A stretch of 64,000 bases of DNA, taken from assembly GCA_002238965.1 (NCBI GenBank), contig MPNJ01000014.1:1-64000 (forward strand), in the 5' to 3' direction. Position numbers and translations under genes: made by a program. The DNA comes from Nitrospinae bacterium bin107. GTDB taxonomy: Bacteria; UBA8248. The stretch's first letter is position 1; the number at the start of each line of letters is the position of its first letter. This document shows positions 9,137 to 18,360 of this stretch, one piece after another. Under the pieces are notes generated by a model. That model was not told the origin of the DNA. It did not search any database and saw only the letters and a list, made by a program, of their open reading frames with translations.

Positions 9137-9829
9137 CTAGTCCACGACGGCCACGGCCCGGCAGGGTGAGCCTTCGACCCCCGGCATCTTGAGCGGCAGC
9201 GCGATGACTTGGAAGCGCTCCTGCGGTATGGCGGAGAGGTTCGTCATGTGCTCGATCTGGATGATCCCGTTTCCCAGCAGCGTCCGGTGGACGACGTAGT
9301 TCTCGGGCACGTTCTCGGGAATCTTCTTGACTTCCTCTTCCTGGAGAAAATCAAAGCCAGCGGCCTTCACGCCCTTGTCCACGAGCCACTTGGCGCCGTC
9401 GCCGGTGAGGAAGGGCGAGTTTCTCAAGTAGGCGTCCGAACCCCAGAACTTGTCCGTAAAGTCGGTGCGCAGCAGCACGATGTCGTTTTCCCGCACGAGT
9501 CCCGCATGCGCCTCCAAATCCTCAGCCGAGATTGCCTCATCCGCCCCCCTGGATGAGAAATCGATCAGACAGGCGGGCCCCATGAAGCGGTCGAGCGCCA
9601 CCTCGTCCGTGGTCTTCCCCCAGCGGTAGATGTGGCGCGGACAATCGAGGTGCGTTCCCGCATGGGCGAATATGGAGAGCCAGCTATCGACGAACACGAC
9701 GTCGGGTTCTTTCCTGGGCGGGAAGAACTTGCGCCGCACGGAGGTTTCGGCGTTCATCATCTTGCCCACGGCGGCCGCCACGGGGTCCATTTCGTCGTAG
9801 TGGGCGAGACTCAAATCAATGATGGGCAT
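9137..9829 (-). CDS. Cyclase / kynurenine formamidase-like hydrolase
   Basis: Putative metal-dependent hydrolase of the cyclase family (PF04199 type), 230 residues. The hallmark HAGTHLDCPRH near residue 55 matches HxGTHxDxPxH, whose His and Asp residues bind metal in kynurenine formamidases and isatin hydrolases. The start VSLAHYDEMDP-type N terminus (here DLSLAHYDEMDP) is also typical. AAAGGA precedes the ATG. It is monocistronic, so the amide or lactone it hydrolyses cannot be inferred from context. Confidence 0.85.
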   Translation of the reverse strand: MPIIDLSLAHYDEMDPVAAAVGKMMNAETSVRRKFFPPRKEPDVVFVDSWLSIFAHAGTHLDCPRHIYRWGKTTDEVALDRFMGPACLIDFSSRGADEAISAEDLEAHAGLVRENDIVLLRTDFTDKFWGSDAYLRNSPFLTGDGAKWLVDKGVKAAGFDFLQEEEVKKIPENVPENYVVHRTLLGNGIIQIEHMTNLSAIPQERFQVIALPLKMPGVEGSPCRAVAVVD

Positions 9830-10232
9830 GGTGGTTCCTTTCGTATGAGCGAATACGATCCATCGGCAATCGGAGAGACGGGTTCATCGTGTCATAAAGA
9901 GGGCTTTTTGAAAAACTTATGGGGGGAAGTCCTATGGGGCTGTTAAAAAAACCATCCTCGGTCGGAATGGACCACCGCCGTCATTCCGGCGAAATGACGA
10001 ACGAAACCCCACTGTCTCTTGCAGTGACACGATTCCTCCCTCATCGGTCGGAATCGACTCCTCGAGGCTGTCCCACAGGTCGTGACCTCGGACAGGCGCA
10101 GGGGCCTGTCCGCTACGGCCCCTACTCCCCGGTCGGCTCCATACGCCGAATCACGAAATCAGGGCTTTTTCAACGACTCCTTTCAGGATAGTATTTCCCT
10201 CATCCATCTAACGCCGACCGGAGGGAGAAGGG
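9830..10232. repeat. Intergenic repeat cluster, MITE-like copy A
   Basis: No gene seen. Inverted ends are visible: GGGGCTGTTAAAAAAACC at 9936-9953 and AGGGCTTTTTCAACGACTCC at 10161-10180. These are degraded versions of terminal repeats seen elsewhere at 39303, 49586 and 54376. Inside lies the hairpin GGACAGGCGC / GGGGCCTGTCC at 10090-10111. Confidence 0.6.
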
Positions 10233-11057
10233 ATGAAAAAGGCGCTTTGCCTCGTTGTACTCGTCTGCCTTTTGACCGCGCCGACGGTCGTTTCCGCTAA
10301 ATGCTCACCCGGTCTGGTGCGCTACATGCCCTTCAGGCGAGCGGCGCCCGTATCCTATGTCCCAGTAGCGAAAGCCCCGCGCCGGATCAGCATCCAGTGG
10401 TTCGGCCACGCTTTTTTCCGCATCATTTCCCCTAAGGGAATTCGCATCGTGACCGATCCGTTCTCGCCGCACCGGGGTTTTCCCATCCCGAAGACAAGCC
10501 CCCACGTGGCCACCACGAGTGAGGTGGCGATGAACCACAGTTTTGTCGAGGTCCTGGGCGGGAACCCGGTCGTCTTGCAGGGCGTGCTCAACCATGGAGA
10601 GAAATGGAACGAAGTAGATTACCGGACAGGCGACGTGCGCATAAGAAACGTACCCATCGTGCAGGGCGATGGGGGTGACGATTTCGATGCGGGGGAATCG
10701 AAGGCCTCGTCTTTTCTGTTTGAGACGGGCGGACTTTGCATCGCGCATCTGGGGGATCTGGGATCGCCGATGAACCCCGAGCAGCTGAGGAGGCTGGGTA
10801 AGATTCATGTGGCGCTGGCGATAATCTCTGACCCCGGAGCCATGAACCCGAGGGTCATGGCGGATTTCGTCCGCAGACTGAGCCCCAATGTCGCGATTCC
10901 GATGGACGTCCGCTCGCTCGAGGAGTTGAACGTATTTCTAGGTGGTTTCAGGCGCGTCAAAAGAATCGAGGGCGACACCTACGTCTTCAGCCGCAGGACG
11001 TTGCCGCCCCCCACCGAAGTGGTGCTCATCAAGCACAAGGGGTGGGAGTGGAGGTAG
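10233..11057 (+). CDS. Exported metallo-beta-lactamase-fold relative lacking metal ligands
   Basis: Predicted exported protein of 274 residues with a signal peptide ending near VVSA-KC and a strong GGAGGGAGAAGGG site. The mature part follows the UlaG-like metallo-beta-lactamase fold: IQWFGHAFFRI, a TDPFSPH strand-loop, CIAHLGDLGSPMNPEQL and VAIPMDV. The metal site appears dismantled. Where the family has S-H-x-H-x-D-H this protein has TTSEVAMNH, and the usual PMHY is PMDV. It is therefore probably not a standard zinc or iron hydrolase and may be a binding protein or a diverged enzyme. It is flanked by repeat DNA on both sides. Confidence 0.7.
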   Translation: MKKALCLVVLVCLLTAPTVVSAKCSPGLVRYMPFRRAAPVSYVPVAKAPRRISIQWFGHAFFRIISPKGIRIVTDPFSPHRGFPIPKTSPHVATTSEVAMNHSFVEVLGGNPVVLQGVLNHGEKWNEVDYRTGDVRIRNVPIVQGDGGDDFDAGESKASSFLFETGGLCIAHLGDLGSPMNPEQLRRLGKIHVALAIISDPGAMNPRVMADFVRRLSPNVAIPMDVRSLEELNVFLGGFRRVKRIEGDTYVFSRRTLPPPTEVVLIKHKGWEWR

Positions 11058-11434
11058 GGAAATCTCTGAGTCTCGTATCGCTGTAGGGACAGGTCGCGAC
11101 CCCGGATAGGCGCAGGAGCCTGACTGGCTACGTGTTCGTATGACCGTTACCTGTTTCGAATGACGACCCGGGGAACCGTTTGTAGGGAGAGGCCCCTGCG
11201 CCTGTCCGATATCCGTGCCAGATCTGACCAAGGACAACCACGGGGGGTTGTCCCTACGATGGGTCGTTCCATTTGTCGAAGCGCGGGTCGCATGAAAGCG
11301 ACCCCTAATGGTCAATCACGATCTCAGGATGGGAATTGCGGTCGGGGAGGGATGGTGGTTTTGCAGGGACAGGTCGCGACCTGTCCCTGCTTAAAATAAC
11401 AGCTTCAAGTGCGGAGGAAGCCTGTCGTTCAGGC
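11058..11434. repeat. Intergenic hairpin-repeat array
   Basis: No gene seen. It contains at least four members of the window-wide hairpin family: partial GTAGGGACAGGTCGC at 11083-11100, related palindromes around 11184-11210 and 11224-11254, and a near-perfect palindrome at 11363-11390 (GCAGGGACAGGTCGC followed by its complement). They lie between two genes that converge on this region. Confidence 0.65.
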
Positions 11435-13717
11435 TCAGCTTTTCTCCACCTCCACGCGGTAGCTGTTGAACGTGGCGTTTTCGTATTCGGACAAGGCGTC
11501 GCCGGTAAGCTGGTTGGCCGCGCCGTCCTCGGGCAACCCGCCTGCAGGGACGTGCACGACTCCGGGCCTGATACCCTCGCTCACCTTGGCCTCGAACACG
11601 GACTCTCCATAATCGTTTTTAAGACGTACGCTGTCGCCGTTTTCGATGCCCCTCGCGGCGGCGTCGGCCGGATGGAGAGTCGCGACGTTCCAGCCGTGGC
11701 GGAGGAGCTTCGTCGCGTTGTTAAAGGTCGAACTCGCCCGGAAATAGGTTTTCGGCGTGAGGAGATGGAGCGGGTAGCTTGCCCCCTCGTCCGCCATATT
11801 TTCTTCGGGCGGGAAATGCGTGGGCGCGTGCTGCGGGATATCCTCGAAATAGACCTGCGCCCGCCCGTGCGGGGTGTCGAGATCCCAGCCGGGAGCGGCG
11901 TCCGGGACGTCGAGGGTAATCTGCCCCTCGGCTTCGAGTTTTTCGATCGTGACATCCTTGAACCAGGGGAAGCGCGCGTCCGTCCGCGCGGCTTCCAGGA
12001 GTTCTTCTATCCATTCCCTCGATGATTTCCAGGGGAAATGCGCGCCGTAGCCCATTTTTTCGGCCAGGCGGCAGACGATCTCGAAATCATCGAGCGATTC
12101 CCCGCGCGGCGGCATGACGCCTGGCGTATAGAGCAGGATGTGTTTGGGATTCATCTCGCGGGCGAGATGATAGAAGGTGCTGCCCGCCTCCATGCCCCCG
12201 GTGATTGCGCAACGCTCGAGCCAGGTGGAGGCCGGCAACACCACATCCGCGCATTTCGCCGTCGGCGTCATGAAGACGTCCGCCACCGCGCAAAAATCCA
12301 GAGAACGCAGGGCGCGCTCGGTCTTGTGGGCGTTTCCGGCCTGCCCGACGGGGTTGCCCCACATTACGAGCGCGGCGTGCACGGGGCCGCCGTGGGAGTC
12401 GGGGTTCAGGATGGCTTCCGCGGTCTGGCCTGTCGGGATGGTGCGCTTCACCGGATTGGGAACGGCCCAGCGGTCGGTCATCACTTCGGCGAGGCCGGTT
12501 CCGTGCGCCGTGGCGGAGGAAAAGCCCGCCTCACTCGCCCCGTGGCGCAGCACGCCGCCCGATGCGCCCGCCATGAGGTTCAGGATGTGCAGCGCGCGGA
12601 CGGCCTGCTCCCCGTGTACGGTGCGCTGGTAAGACCCGTAGTAGACGATGACTTTTCCGTTTCGCATCGCCTGGGCGATGGCGCGCACGTGCTCCGCCGA
12701 GACGCCGCACTCGCGCGCCGCGTGCTCGGGCGTCCAGGGTTCGGCGGCGTCGCGCAGGTAATCGAGCGCGGGCCTGCAACCTGTTCCGTTCACCTGGAAC
12801 GTCCCGCTCAGGGCCGGTTTTGTGCAGTCGTCGAACGGCCTGGCCGAAGCGGTTTCTTCATCCCAGACGACCGGCGCGCCACCCGGGTCCCGCACGAAGC
12901 GGCCGTCTTCTGTATCCACCAGGAACGCGGCGTTGCTTCTCACCCGGAGAAAATCCTCATCGATCGCGCCCTCAGCGAGCATGAGTCTTAAGACCGCCAG
13001 CGCAAGCGCCGTGTCCGTCGAGGGGCGAATCGGCACGTGCACTTCGCCGAAGCGTTCCACCGTCCGCGTGCGGAGGGGATCCACCACGATGAAGCGGGTT
13101 CCGTTCTTCTTGGCGCTCTGTAATGACTGGAGCAGGCCGCGGTATCCCGTCTCCACCGGGTTGTTGCCCCACAGGACAATCCACTCGCAGTCATCGGTCG
13201 GCTTGTTGTTCACCTGCCAGTGGCCGAAGACGTCGTCGCTCGCGCCGAGGAATGCCTTCCAGCAGAGGCTGCCGCGCATGTAGGGCTGCACGGCGCCGCC
13301 CCACATGTTCAACAGCCGCATGATGGTGGCGGGGTCGGCGTCGCGTCCGCCGGGCAGGGTGTGCTGGGCGGAGTAGTGGTACATCATCACGGATTCGTTT
13401 CCGCCCTTCGCCTTGGCGGCCTCGAGTCCTTCGGCGACCATATCCAGCGCCTCGTCCCAGCTCACGCGTTCGAAGCGGTTCGCGCCGCCCGGCCCCGAGC
13501 CCTTCTCGCCCACGCGCTTCATGGGGTAGAGGAGCCTGTCGGGATGATGATACCGGTCCGGCAACTGGAACCCCTTGATGCAGGGCTTGATGCGCATCCT
13601 GGGATTCGCCCGGAACGAGGTGATGGTTTCGCCGCTCGCTTCGACCTCGAAACTGCAGGGGTTGTTCCCGCAGTGGGGGGAGCAGAGCGTATAGGTTTTT
13701 CGGGTTACGCCTGACAT
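11435..13717 (-). CDS. Molybdopterin-dependent oxidoreductase (DMSO reductase superfamily)
   Basis: Single large subunit of 760 residues of the anaerobic molybdoenzyme superfamily. The N terminus carries a cysteine cluster for a 4Fe-4S centre (CSPHCGNNPC, then CIKG about 30 residues later). Molybdopterin-binding segments follow (WIVLWGNNPVETGYRG, VDPLRTRT, LVMWGNPVGQAG, DVVLPASTWLE). The C-terminal domain GIENGDSVRLKNDYGE is the molybdopterin dinucleotide-binding barrel. No twin-arginine signal and no electron-transfer subunits are adjacent, so a cytoplasmic enzyme is likely. An in-frame GTG lies at 13720; the ATG is preferred. Substrate unknown. Confidence 0.88.
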   Translation of the reverse strand: MSGVTRKTYTLCSPHCGNNPCSFEVEASGETITSFRANPRMRIKPCIKGFQLPDRYHHPDRLLYPMKRVGEKGSGPGGANRFERVSWDEALDMVAEGLEAAKAKGGNESVMMYHYSAQHTLPGGRDADPATIMRLLNMWGGAVQPYMRGSLCWKAFLGASDDVFGHWQVNNKPTDDCEWIVLWGNNPVETGYRGLLQSLQSAKKNGTRFIVVDPLRTRTVERFGEVHVPIRPSTDTALALAVLRLMLAEGAIDEDFLRVRSNAAFLVDTEDGRFVRDPGGAPVVWDEETASARPFDDCTKPALSGTFQVNGTGCRPALDYLRDAAEPWTPEHAARECGVSAEHVRAIAQAMRNGKVIVYYGSYQRTVHGEQAVRALHILNLMAGASGGVLRHGASEAGFSSATAHGTGLAEVMTDRWAVPNPVKRTIPTGQTAEAILNPDSHGGPVHAALVMWGNPVGQAGNAHKTERALRSLDFCAVADVFMTPTAKCADVVLPASTWLERCAITGGMEAGSTFYHLAREMNPKHILLYTPGVMPPRGESLDDFEIVCRLAEKMGYGAHFPWKSSREWIEELLEAARTDARFPWFKDVTIEKLEAEGQITLDVPDAAPGWDLDTPHGRAQVYFEDIPQHAPTHFPPEENMADEGASYPLHLLTPKTYFRASSTFNNATKLLRHGWNVATLHPADAAARGIENGDSVRLKNDYGESVFEAKVSEGIRPGVVHVPAGGLPEDGAANQLTGDALSEYENATFNSYRVEVEKS

Positions 13718-13880
13718 CACCGCCTCTTCTCGCTTTCAGCACAGGGATGCTTTACACGATTTCTGTAGCAAACTAACATAGGGCTTCTTTTGTTTCTGAG
13801 CAAATGGTGTTTGCCATCATAGAGCGGAACGCGACGACATCGCTTCCATCTACATCTGACCCTTCTGGAGGTAACAGAGA

Positions 13881-15035
13881 ATGAGTACAGACGGAACCGC
13901 GCAGGCCGAATTCGTGCCCCCCTCATGGGATACCAAGATGCCCTTGCCGTCCAATCCCGAGACGGGCGAGGACGCGAACGACTATTACACAATCGACTGC
14001 GAAGTCCATGTGATGCCCGAGGATTACCGGCGCTACATCAAGTATTTCGAAGGGACCAAAACCTTCGAGTACGCGCATAAGATGTGCAACCAGTGGCAGT
14101 GGATCGACCACAGGAACAACAGGCAGTCGGCCATGCACCCGGGCATGGACTGGCATATCGACAAAATCATCGCGGACATGGACCGCTCGGGCGTGGACCA
14201 GATAGCCCTGATGCGCGAGTCGTTCATCGACACGGCGGGCGACAGCGCGCCGTTTTCCACGAACCAGCACGTTATCGACGCCATCGAGAAATACCCCGAC
14301 CGCGTGATCGGCGTCTCGAACGTGGGGCCGTTCTCCAAGCGCAAGACCAAGGATTTCCTCTGGGAGATGGAATACCTCCACGACAACTACAACTTCAAGT
14401 TCACCAAGTTCTATCAGCCGGAAGACTGCCCCATCAACGACCGCAGGCTCTGGCCCGCCTATGAGATGTGCCAGGACAAGGGCATCGTCGCCTTCTTCCA
14501 CACCGGCATCACCATCCGCCTGGGCCCGACGCGTTACACACTGCCGATTCTGCTGGACGAGGTGGCGTCCGACTTCCCGGACCTCAAGATCGTGGCCTAC
14601 CACGGCGGCTATCCCTACTGGGAAGACCTCATCATGCTGATGTGGAAGCACCCGAACGTGTATGTGAGTTACTCGATTCTTCTGCCCTGGCTCATGCGCG
14701 CGCCGCACCGGTTCGCCCACATGGTCGGCACGACGCTGCAGATCGTAGGCCCCGGTCGTTTCGTCTGGGGCAGCGACTGGCCCGCTTCGGACCCCTACCA
14801 GTCGGTCGAGGCGGTCCTTAAGCTCCAGATCGACGAGGAACTGCAGGAGAAGTGGGGATACCCCGCCATCACGAAACAGGACAAGGCGGACTTCCTGGGC
14901 GGTACGCTGGCGAGGCTTGCTGGCATCGACCCGGTGAAGAACCATCTGAAATTCCCCGGCATGAACGGCTCGCCGGAGGGCAAGACGCCCGAGGGCGACA
15001 TCACCCGCGCTATCATGGCGAAGCAGGGCAGCTAG
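13881..15035 (+). CDS. Amidohydrolase family protein (ACMSD-like TIM barrel)
   Basis: Member of the amidohydrolase 2 family (aminocarboxymuconate-semialdehyde decarboxylase / gamma-resorcylate decarboxylase group), 384 residues. Visible landmarks are DCEVHVMPEDY near the N terminus, FFHTGI in the middle, KIVAYHGGYPYWED and the C-terminal metal-site motif FVWGSDWPASDP. The first-strand motif is E-V-H rather than the common H-x-H, so metal coordination may differ. GGAGGTAACAGAGA is an excellent ribosome site. It is divergent from the molybdoenzyme gene, ends before a strong terminator, and is distantly paralogous to the amidohydrolase at 39793-40815. Confidence 0.85.
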   Translation: MSTDGTAQAEFVPPSWDTKMPLPSNPETGEDANDYYTIDCEVHVMPEDYRRYIKYFEGTKTFEYAHKMCNQWQWIDHRNNRQSAMHPGMDWHIDKIIADMDRSGVDQIALMRESFIDTAGDSAPFSTNQHVIDAIEKYPDRVIGVSNVGPFSKRKTKDFLWEMEYLHDNYNFKFTKFYQPEDCPINDRRLWPAYEMCQDKGIVAFFHTGITIRLGPTRYTLPILLDEVASDFPDLKIVAYHGGYPYWEDLIMLMWKHPNVYVSYSILLPWLMRAPHRFAHMVGTTLQIVGPGRFVWGSDWPASDPYQSVEAVLKLQIDEELQEKWGYPAITKQDKADFLGGTLARLAGIDPVKNHLKFPGMNGSPEGKTPEGDITRAIMAKQGS

Positions 15036-15068
15036 CGGAACAGCCCGGCAACTTTGCCTGAAAGTATG

Positions 15069-15103
15069 AAACCCCGTCCGGGTTCGCCCGGGCGGGGTTT
15101 TCT
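15069..15103 (+). terminator. Factor-independent terminator after amidohydrolase gene
   Basis: A 13-bp stem AACCCCGTCCGGG / CCCGGGCGGGGTT closes on a TTCG loop at 15083-15086 and runs into TTTTCTTT. It lies 34 bases after the stop codon at 15035. Confidence 0.9.
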
Positions 15104-15537
15104 TTGTGATGAGACCCGATGACGCCCCTTGGGCATGAATTTTCCTTCGCCGCCGGGCTTTCTCTCGGGAGGCCCGACCCTCAAGGGGTTGTTGAAAAAC
15201 CCCTTACGGATCGCGCCAAAACATTCTCCCCTTGCAGAGCCCCCCAACAACCACTCCCCCCTTGAGGGGGAGTCGAAGAGGCCGAGCGGTTTATGCGAAG
15301 GCCGATTCGGTGGGGGGTGAAATGCGTTTTATCGCCACTCCGAGTTATACCCCCCACCAGTTCACTTTCGGGCTTACGCCCTCAGTTCACTGACTCCCCC
15401 TCAAGGGGGGAGTGAAATTCAGTGCGCTCCCTCTGTGGGACTTTTTCAACAGACCCCTCAAGAGGGGAGTGATTCCTCTCTCTCCCTGATAGGTAATATA
15501 CGCTGAATCATGAAATCAGGACTTTTTCATCAGCCCC
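15104..15537. repeat. Intergenic repeat, MITE-like copy B
   Basis: No gene seen. The left end GGGGTTGTTGAAAAAC at 15185-15200 is the inverted counterpart of GGACTTTTTCAACAGACCCC at 15438-15457. A second right-end-like copy lies at 15518-15538 and abuts the stop of the permease gene. The interior has the palindromic ACTCCCCC...TTGAGGGGGAGT motif and ACTTTCGGGCTTACGCCC at 15364-15381, which recurs inverted at 49702-49719. Confidence 0.7.
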
Positions 15538-16290
15538 TCACATCTTCGCCAAGATGAACTTGATCACCAGGCTCGTGGCGATAAAGAACAAGGCGACCCG
15601 GATGATCCTGAAGAAAAGCGCCTGGTCGATGCGCTCGCGAACCCGGATGCCCACCAGATACCCGATACCTATGGGGATGATCGCCAGCAGCCCTTCGATA
15701 AAGCGAGGCTTCGTGTAAATTCCCTGGTGTGAAAGGCTCAGGACCATGATGGACATGCCCGCCGCATTGAAAATGTTCATCAGGAAGATGAAGGGGTTTT
15801 TCGGCAGTCTCAGCATGCTGAAGTAAATCGTGCTGATGACGCCGCTGATGGTCGTCGTTCCGTATACGAAACCGAGAAGCGCGCCCATCCCGGCGGCCAC
15901 GATTTTTTGCAGCCCGGAGCCCAGTTCCTTGAAGGAGCCGAGGCGGCTCTCCACGAGCAGGTAGGTATAGGCCATGACCCCCATCATCAAGCGAATGAAA
16001 TCGGGATCCCCGAATCCCAGGAACCACACCCCGACCGGTACGAACGCCAGGGCGAACGGGAGATAGAGCGATATTTCCCTGATGGCGCGCCACTCCGAAC
16101 GGAGGCGGTAGGCGTCGGCGATGTTCGAGAGGAGCAGCGAGAACGCAAGCAGCGTAGCGACGTTTTGGGGGACGAGTAAGAGCGCTAGCAGCGGCGCGGC
16201 CACCAGGGGCGTGCCGAAACCGATAGAACCCTTGACGAATCCTCCCAGGAAGAGAACGCAAAAGACGAAAACGACTTCCCACTCGCTCAT
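15538..16290 (-). CDS. TauE/SafE-family permease
   Basis: Integral membrane protein of 250 residues with about seven to eight hydrophobic helices. The N-terminal half includes GGFVKGSIGFGTPLVAAPLLALLLVPQ, the G-x-G-x-x-x-x-P signature of sulfite/sulfonate exporters of the TauE/SafE family. The duplicated half contains GMGALLGFVYGTTTISGV. Known members export sulfite, sulfoacetate or other organic anions, but no sulfur genes are adjacent. The stop codon sits at the boundary of the neighbouring repeat. The ribosome site is weak. Confidence 0.85.
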   Translation of the reverse strand: MSEWEVVFVFCVLFLGGFVKGSIGFGTPLVAAPLLALLLVPQNVATLLAFSLLLSNIADAYRLRSEWRAIREISLYLPFALAFVPVGVWFLGFGDPDFIRLMMGVMAYTYLLVESRLGSFKELGSGLQKIVAAGMGALLGFVYGTTTISGVISTIYFSMLRLPKNPFIFLMNIFNAAGMSIMVLSLSHQGIYTKPRFIEGLLAIIPIGIGYLVGIRVRERIDQALFFRIIRVALFFIATSLVIKFILAKM

Positions 16291-16411
16291 GTGTATCTCA
16301 AGGTAAAAGAGGGGAATCTATCGCGAAACGAAAGGCGTGCGCAGTTTCCATACATCGCTCGCCCAGGCGGGCATGTTCGGGTAAATGTTTCTGCTTCGCG
16401 CGAAACGCGTC

Positions 16412-17218
16412 TCAACCCGCGATGTCCTCGCCTCCATCGACCCGAATCAGGTCTCCCGTCATCCACTGCGTGCCGGAGGTGGCCAGCGTCGCGATGGCGT
16501 CGGCTACTTTCTGCGGCGTCGTCAGCTCCCCGTGCGGGTTGATTTTTTTCGTGCCCTCGATCATTTCGGCGTTTCCGGGGATTTTCCGAAGGGCGGGCGT
16601 GTCCGTGACGCCGGCCTGGATGCTGTTCGCCGTGATGCCCCTGGGCGCGAGTTCGACCGCGAGCTGGCGGATGTGGCTCTCGAGCGCGGCCTTGGCCGCC
16701 GACACGGCGCCGTATGTTTTCCAGATGCGGTGTCCGCCCGCGCTCGTCATGGCGTAGATGCGGCCACCGAAGCCCATGAGACCGCGCCGCACGAGCGCCT
16801 GGCTCCAGTACACCAGGCTGTTCGCCATGACGTCCAGCGTCATTTCGAGCTGCCTGGGGGAGATGGCGTCTTTCTCCTCATCGGCGATGTAGGGCTTGAG
16901 CGTGCCGAAGGCCAGGCTGTGGAGCAGGATGCGCACTGCGCCATTCGCGCTCTCGCCCAGGTGCTCCTGGATTTGATCGAGAACGCTTTCGCGCTCCTCA
17001 TGGCCCGCCGCGTTCACGTTGAAATAAAGCGATTCCGCGCCGCTCTTTTTGATTTGTTCCCGAATTCGCTCCACGTTGGGCAGCGTGGCCTTTCTGTCGA
17101 GGTGAACGCCTATAATGTTGACTCCAAGGCTCGATAGTTTCAGGGCGTTCGCTTCGCCAAAACCGCTGCTGGCCCCCAGTATGAGCGCCCAGCTTCCCGC
17201 CAAATCCGAGTTCGACAC
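16412..17218 (-). CDS. SDR-family enoyl-ACP reductase-like protein
   Basis: Short-chain dehydrogenase of 268 residues that resembles FabI/FabL enoyl-ACP reductases more than ordinary SDRs. The cofactor motif is GASSGFGEA. The catalytic pattern is Tyr-x6-Lys in TYGAVSAAKAALESH, the spacing known for enoyl reductases, rather than Tyr-x3-Lys. The C terminus MTGDLIRVDGGEDI is also typical. It likely reduces an enoyl thioester with NAD(P)H in fatty-acid synthesis or degradation. The GTG at 17218 is chosen because AAGGAGAA precedes it by eight bases; a GTG 12 codons upstream has none. Whether it is the housekeeping reductase cannot be told. Confidence 0.72.
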   Translation of the reverse strand: MSNSDLAGSWALILGASSGFGEANALKLSSLGVNIIGVHLDRKATLPNVERIREQIKKSGAESLYFNVNAAGHEERESVLDQIQEHLGESANGAVRILLHSLAFGTLKPYIADEEKDAISPRQLEMTLDVMANSLVYWSQALVRRGLMGFGGRIYAMTSAGGHRIWKTYGAVSAAKAALESHIRQLAVELAPRGITANSIQAGVTDTPALRKIPGNAEMIEGTKKINPHGELTTPQKVADAIATLATSGTQWMTGDLIRVDGGEDIAG

Positions 17219-17888
17219 GTTGTTCTTCTCCTTTTCAGGCTGTACGAGCACCACTTTTTTATTGTTTATAGCATATCCGTGCGGGGTTCGGGGTTGCGCC
17301 GGCGAGGCGAGATAACGCGGGTTCCCGGTTGGGGTGATTGCTCATCAACTCTCAGGTGTCGGTCGTGGACGCCCCCTGGCAGGTTCCGATGGATGCGCCT
17401 GCCCTAAACCGCATCGGATATGCCCTGGTACAGGTAGGGACAGGTCGCGACCTGTCCCTGCTTCGTAGCCCCAATAACCGATCGGTTTCGTCGGAGGTTA
17501 TCAATTCCGCCATGAGTAAATCCGCATTTCCCCGCGTTTGCGCTCGCGCCGCTCAGAGTGCGAGCGTGTATGATGTCGAAGCGAGTCGTAGCGTTCAAAG
17601 ATAAGGAATTTCCGTAAATATAGATAAATTCACGGGGTTTTTCAATAAATTCACAGGGTAAAAAATAAGTGAATACATTAAATAATTTAATGGATATTGC
17701 TTTTTTTCGTGGTTTCGGGTTGCTGCCGTGAAGACTCGATTTCGACCGATCGGAGTGCTAGTGTATTTTGTGTTGGACGATAGAGAAATAGAATGGTAAA
17801 TTTCAATCTGTCTTGAATGAATAGCGTTTTGACCTCGTTGGAGTGTGAAGACGAACGAGGCATGGATTTTATAGGGAGAATTCGACTC
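17219..17888. other. Intergenic region with dispersed repeats
   Basis: No gene is supported. A near-perfect hairpin of the GTAGGGACAGGTCGC family lies at 17434-17460. A 20-base A+T-rich segment at 17623-17642 (GATAAATTCACGGGGTTTTT) recurs exactly, inverted, at 31766-31785. Positions 17600-17830 are clearly A+T-rich and may hold the promoter of the lipoprotein gene, but I cannot fix -35/-10 boxes with confidence. Confidence 0.55.
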
Positions 17889-18182
17889 ATGCGAAAAATG
17901 GCTGGTGTCTTTCTGGCGGTTGGAATGGTTTTCGTGGTTACGGGGTGTACGACGCCTGAGCAAAATGTCTGGTTTAAGCGCGGCGTAGGCGTGAAGATGG
18001 ACCAGGCGGTGAAAGACTTGAAAGATTGCGCGATGAAGGAAGAGTTCATATACGATGCGAAGGCCAAGGGTGGTCCTGAGGCGAGCAGTTCCGTAACGTC
18101 TTATGAGCAGAGCAATTTCGATTCGTGCATGATGGCCAAGGGCTTCAAAAAGAAGAAAATGATGAAGAAGATGATGAAATAA
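17889..18182 (+). CDS. Small lipoprotein
   Basis: Predicted lipoprotein of 97 residues. After MRKMAGVFLAVGMVF the lipobox VVTGC gives a lipidated Cys at residue 20. The short mature chain contains two further cysteines (KDCAMKEE and DSCMMAKGF) and ends in a very basic tail of lysines and methionines (KKKKMMKKMMK). GGGAGAA precedes the ATG; an upstream in-frame ATG would bury the signal peptide and is rejected. Function unknown. The mature D-x-x-x-C ... C-M-x-K-G-F pattern resembles small outer-membrane lipoproteins of proteobacteria, but this is only an impression. Confidence 0.7.
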   Translation: MRKMAGVFLAVGMVFVVTGCTTPEQNVWFKRGVGVKMDQAVKDLKDCAMKEEFIYDAKAKGGPEASSSVTSYEQSNFDSCMMAKGFKKKKMMKKMMK

Positions 18183-18271
18183 GTTCCGAGAGCGTGCGCG
18201 GCGAGCCTGCCGTGGAAGGAAGGTATGCTCCCGTCGTTCGCTCCTCAGGATTTATAGCAAACCTCGAGTAG

Positions 18272-18300
18272 AGCCGGAGACTTCGTTCTCCGGTTCTTTC
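18272..18300 (+). terminator. Factor-independent terminator after lipoprotein gene
   Basis: Stem CCGGAGA / TCTCCGG (18274-18280 with 18287-18293) with a TTCG-containing loop, followed by the interrupted T tract TTCTTTC. It sits between the lipoprotein gene and moaB. Confidence 0.7.
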
Positions 18301-18360
18301 GTTATCGGGCGTGAGTGTAGATATTGAGCTTCGCTGAAAGCCGAAGAGCAGGAGATGAGT

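Noticed and set aside
12038-12991. Open frame of 317 codons on the plus strand
   Set aside because: Antisense of the molybdopterin oxidoreductase.
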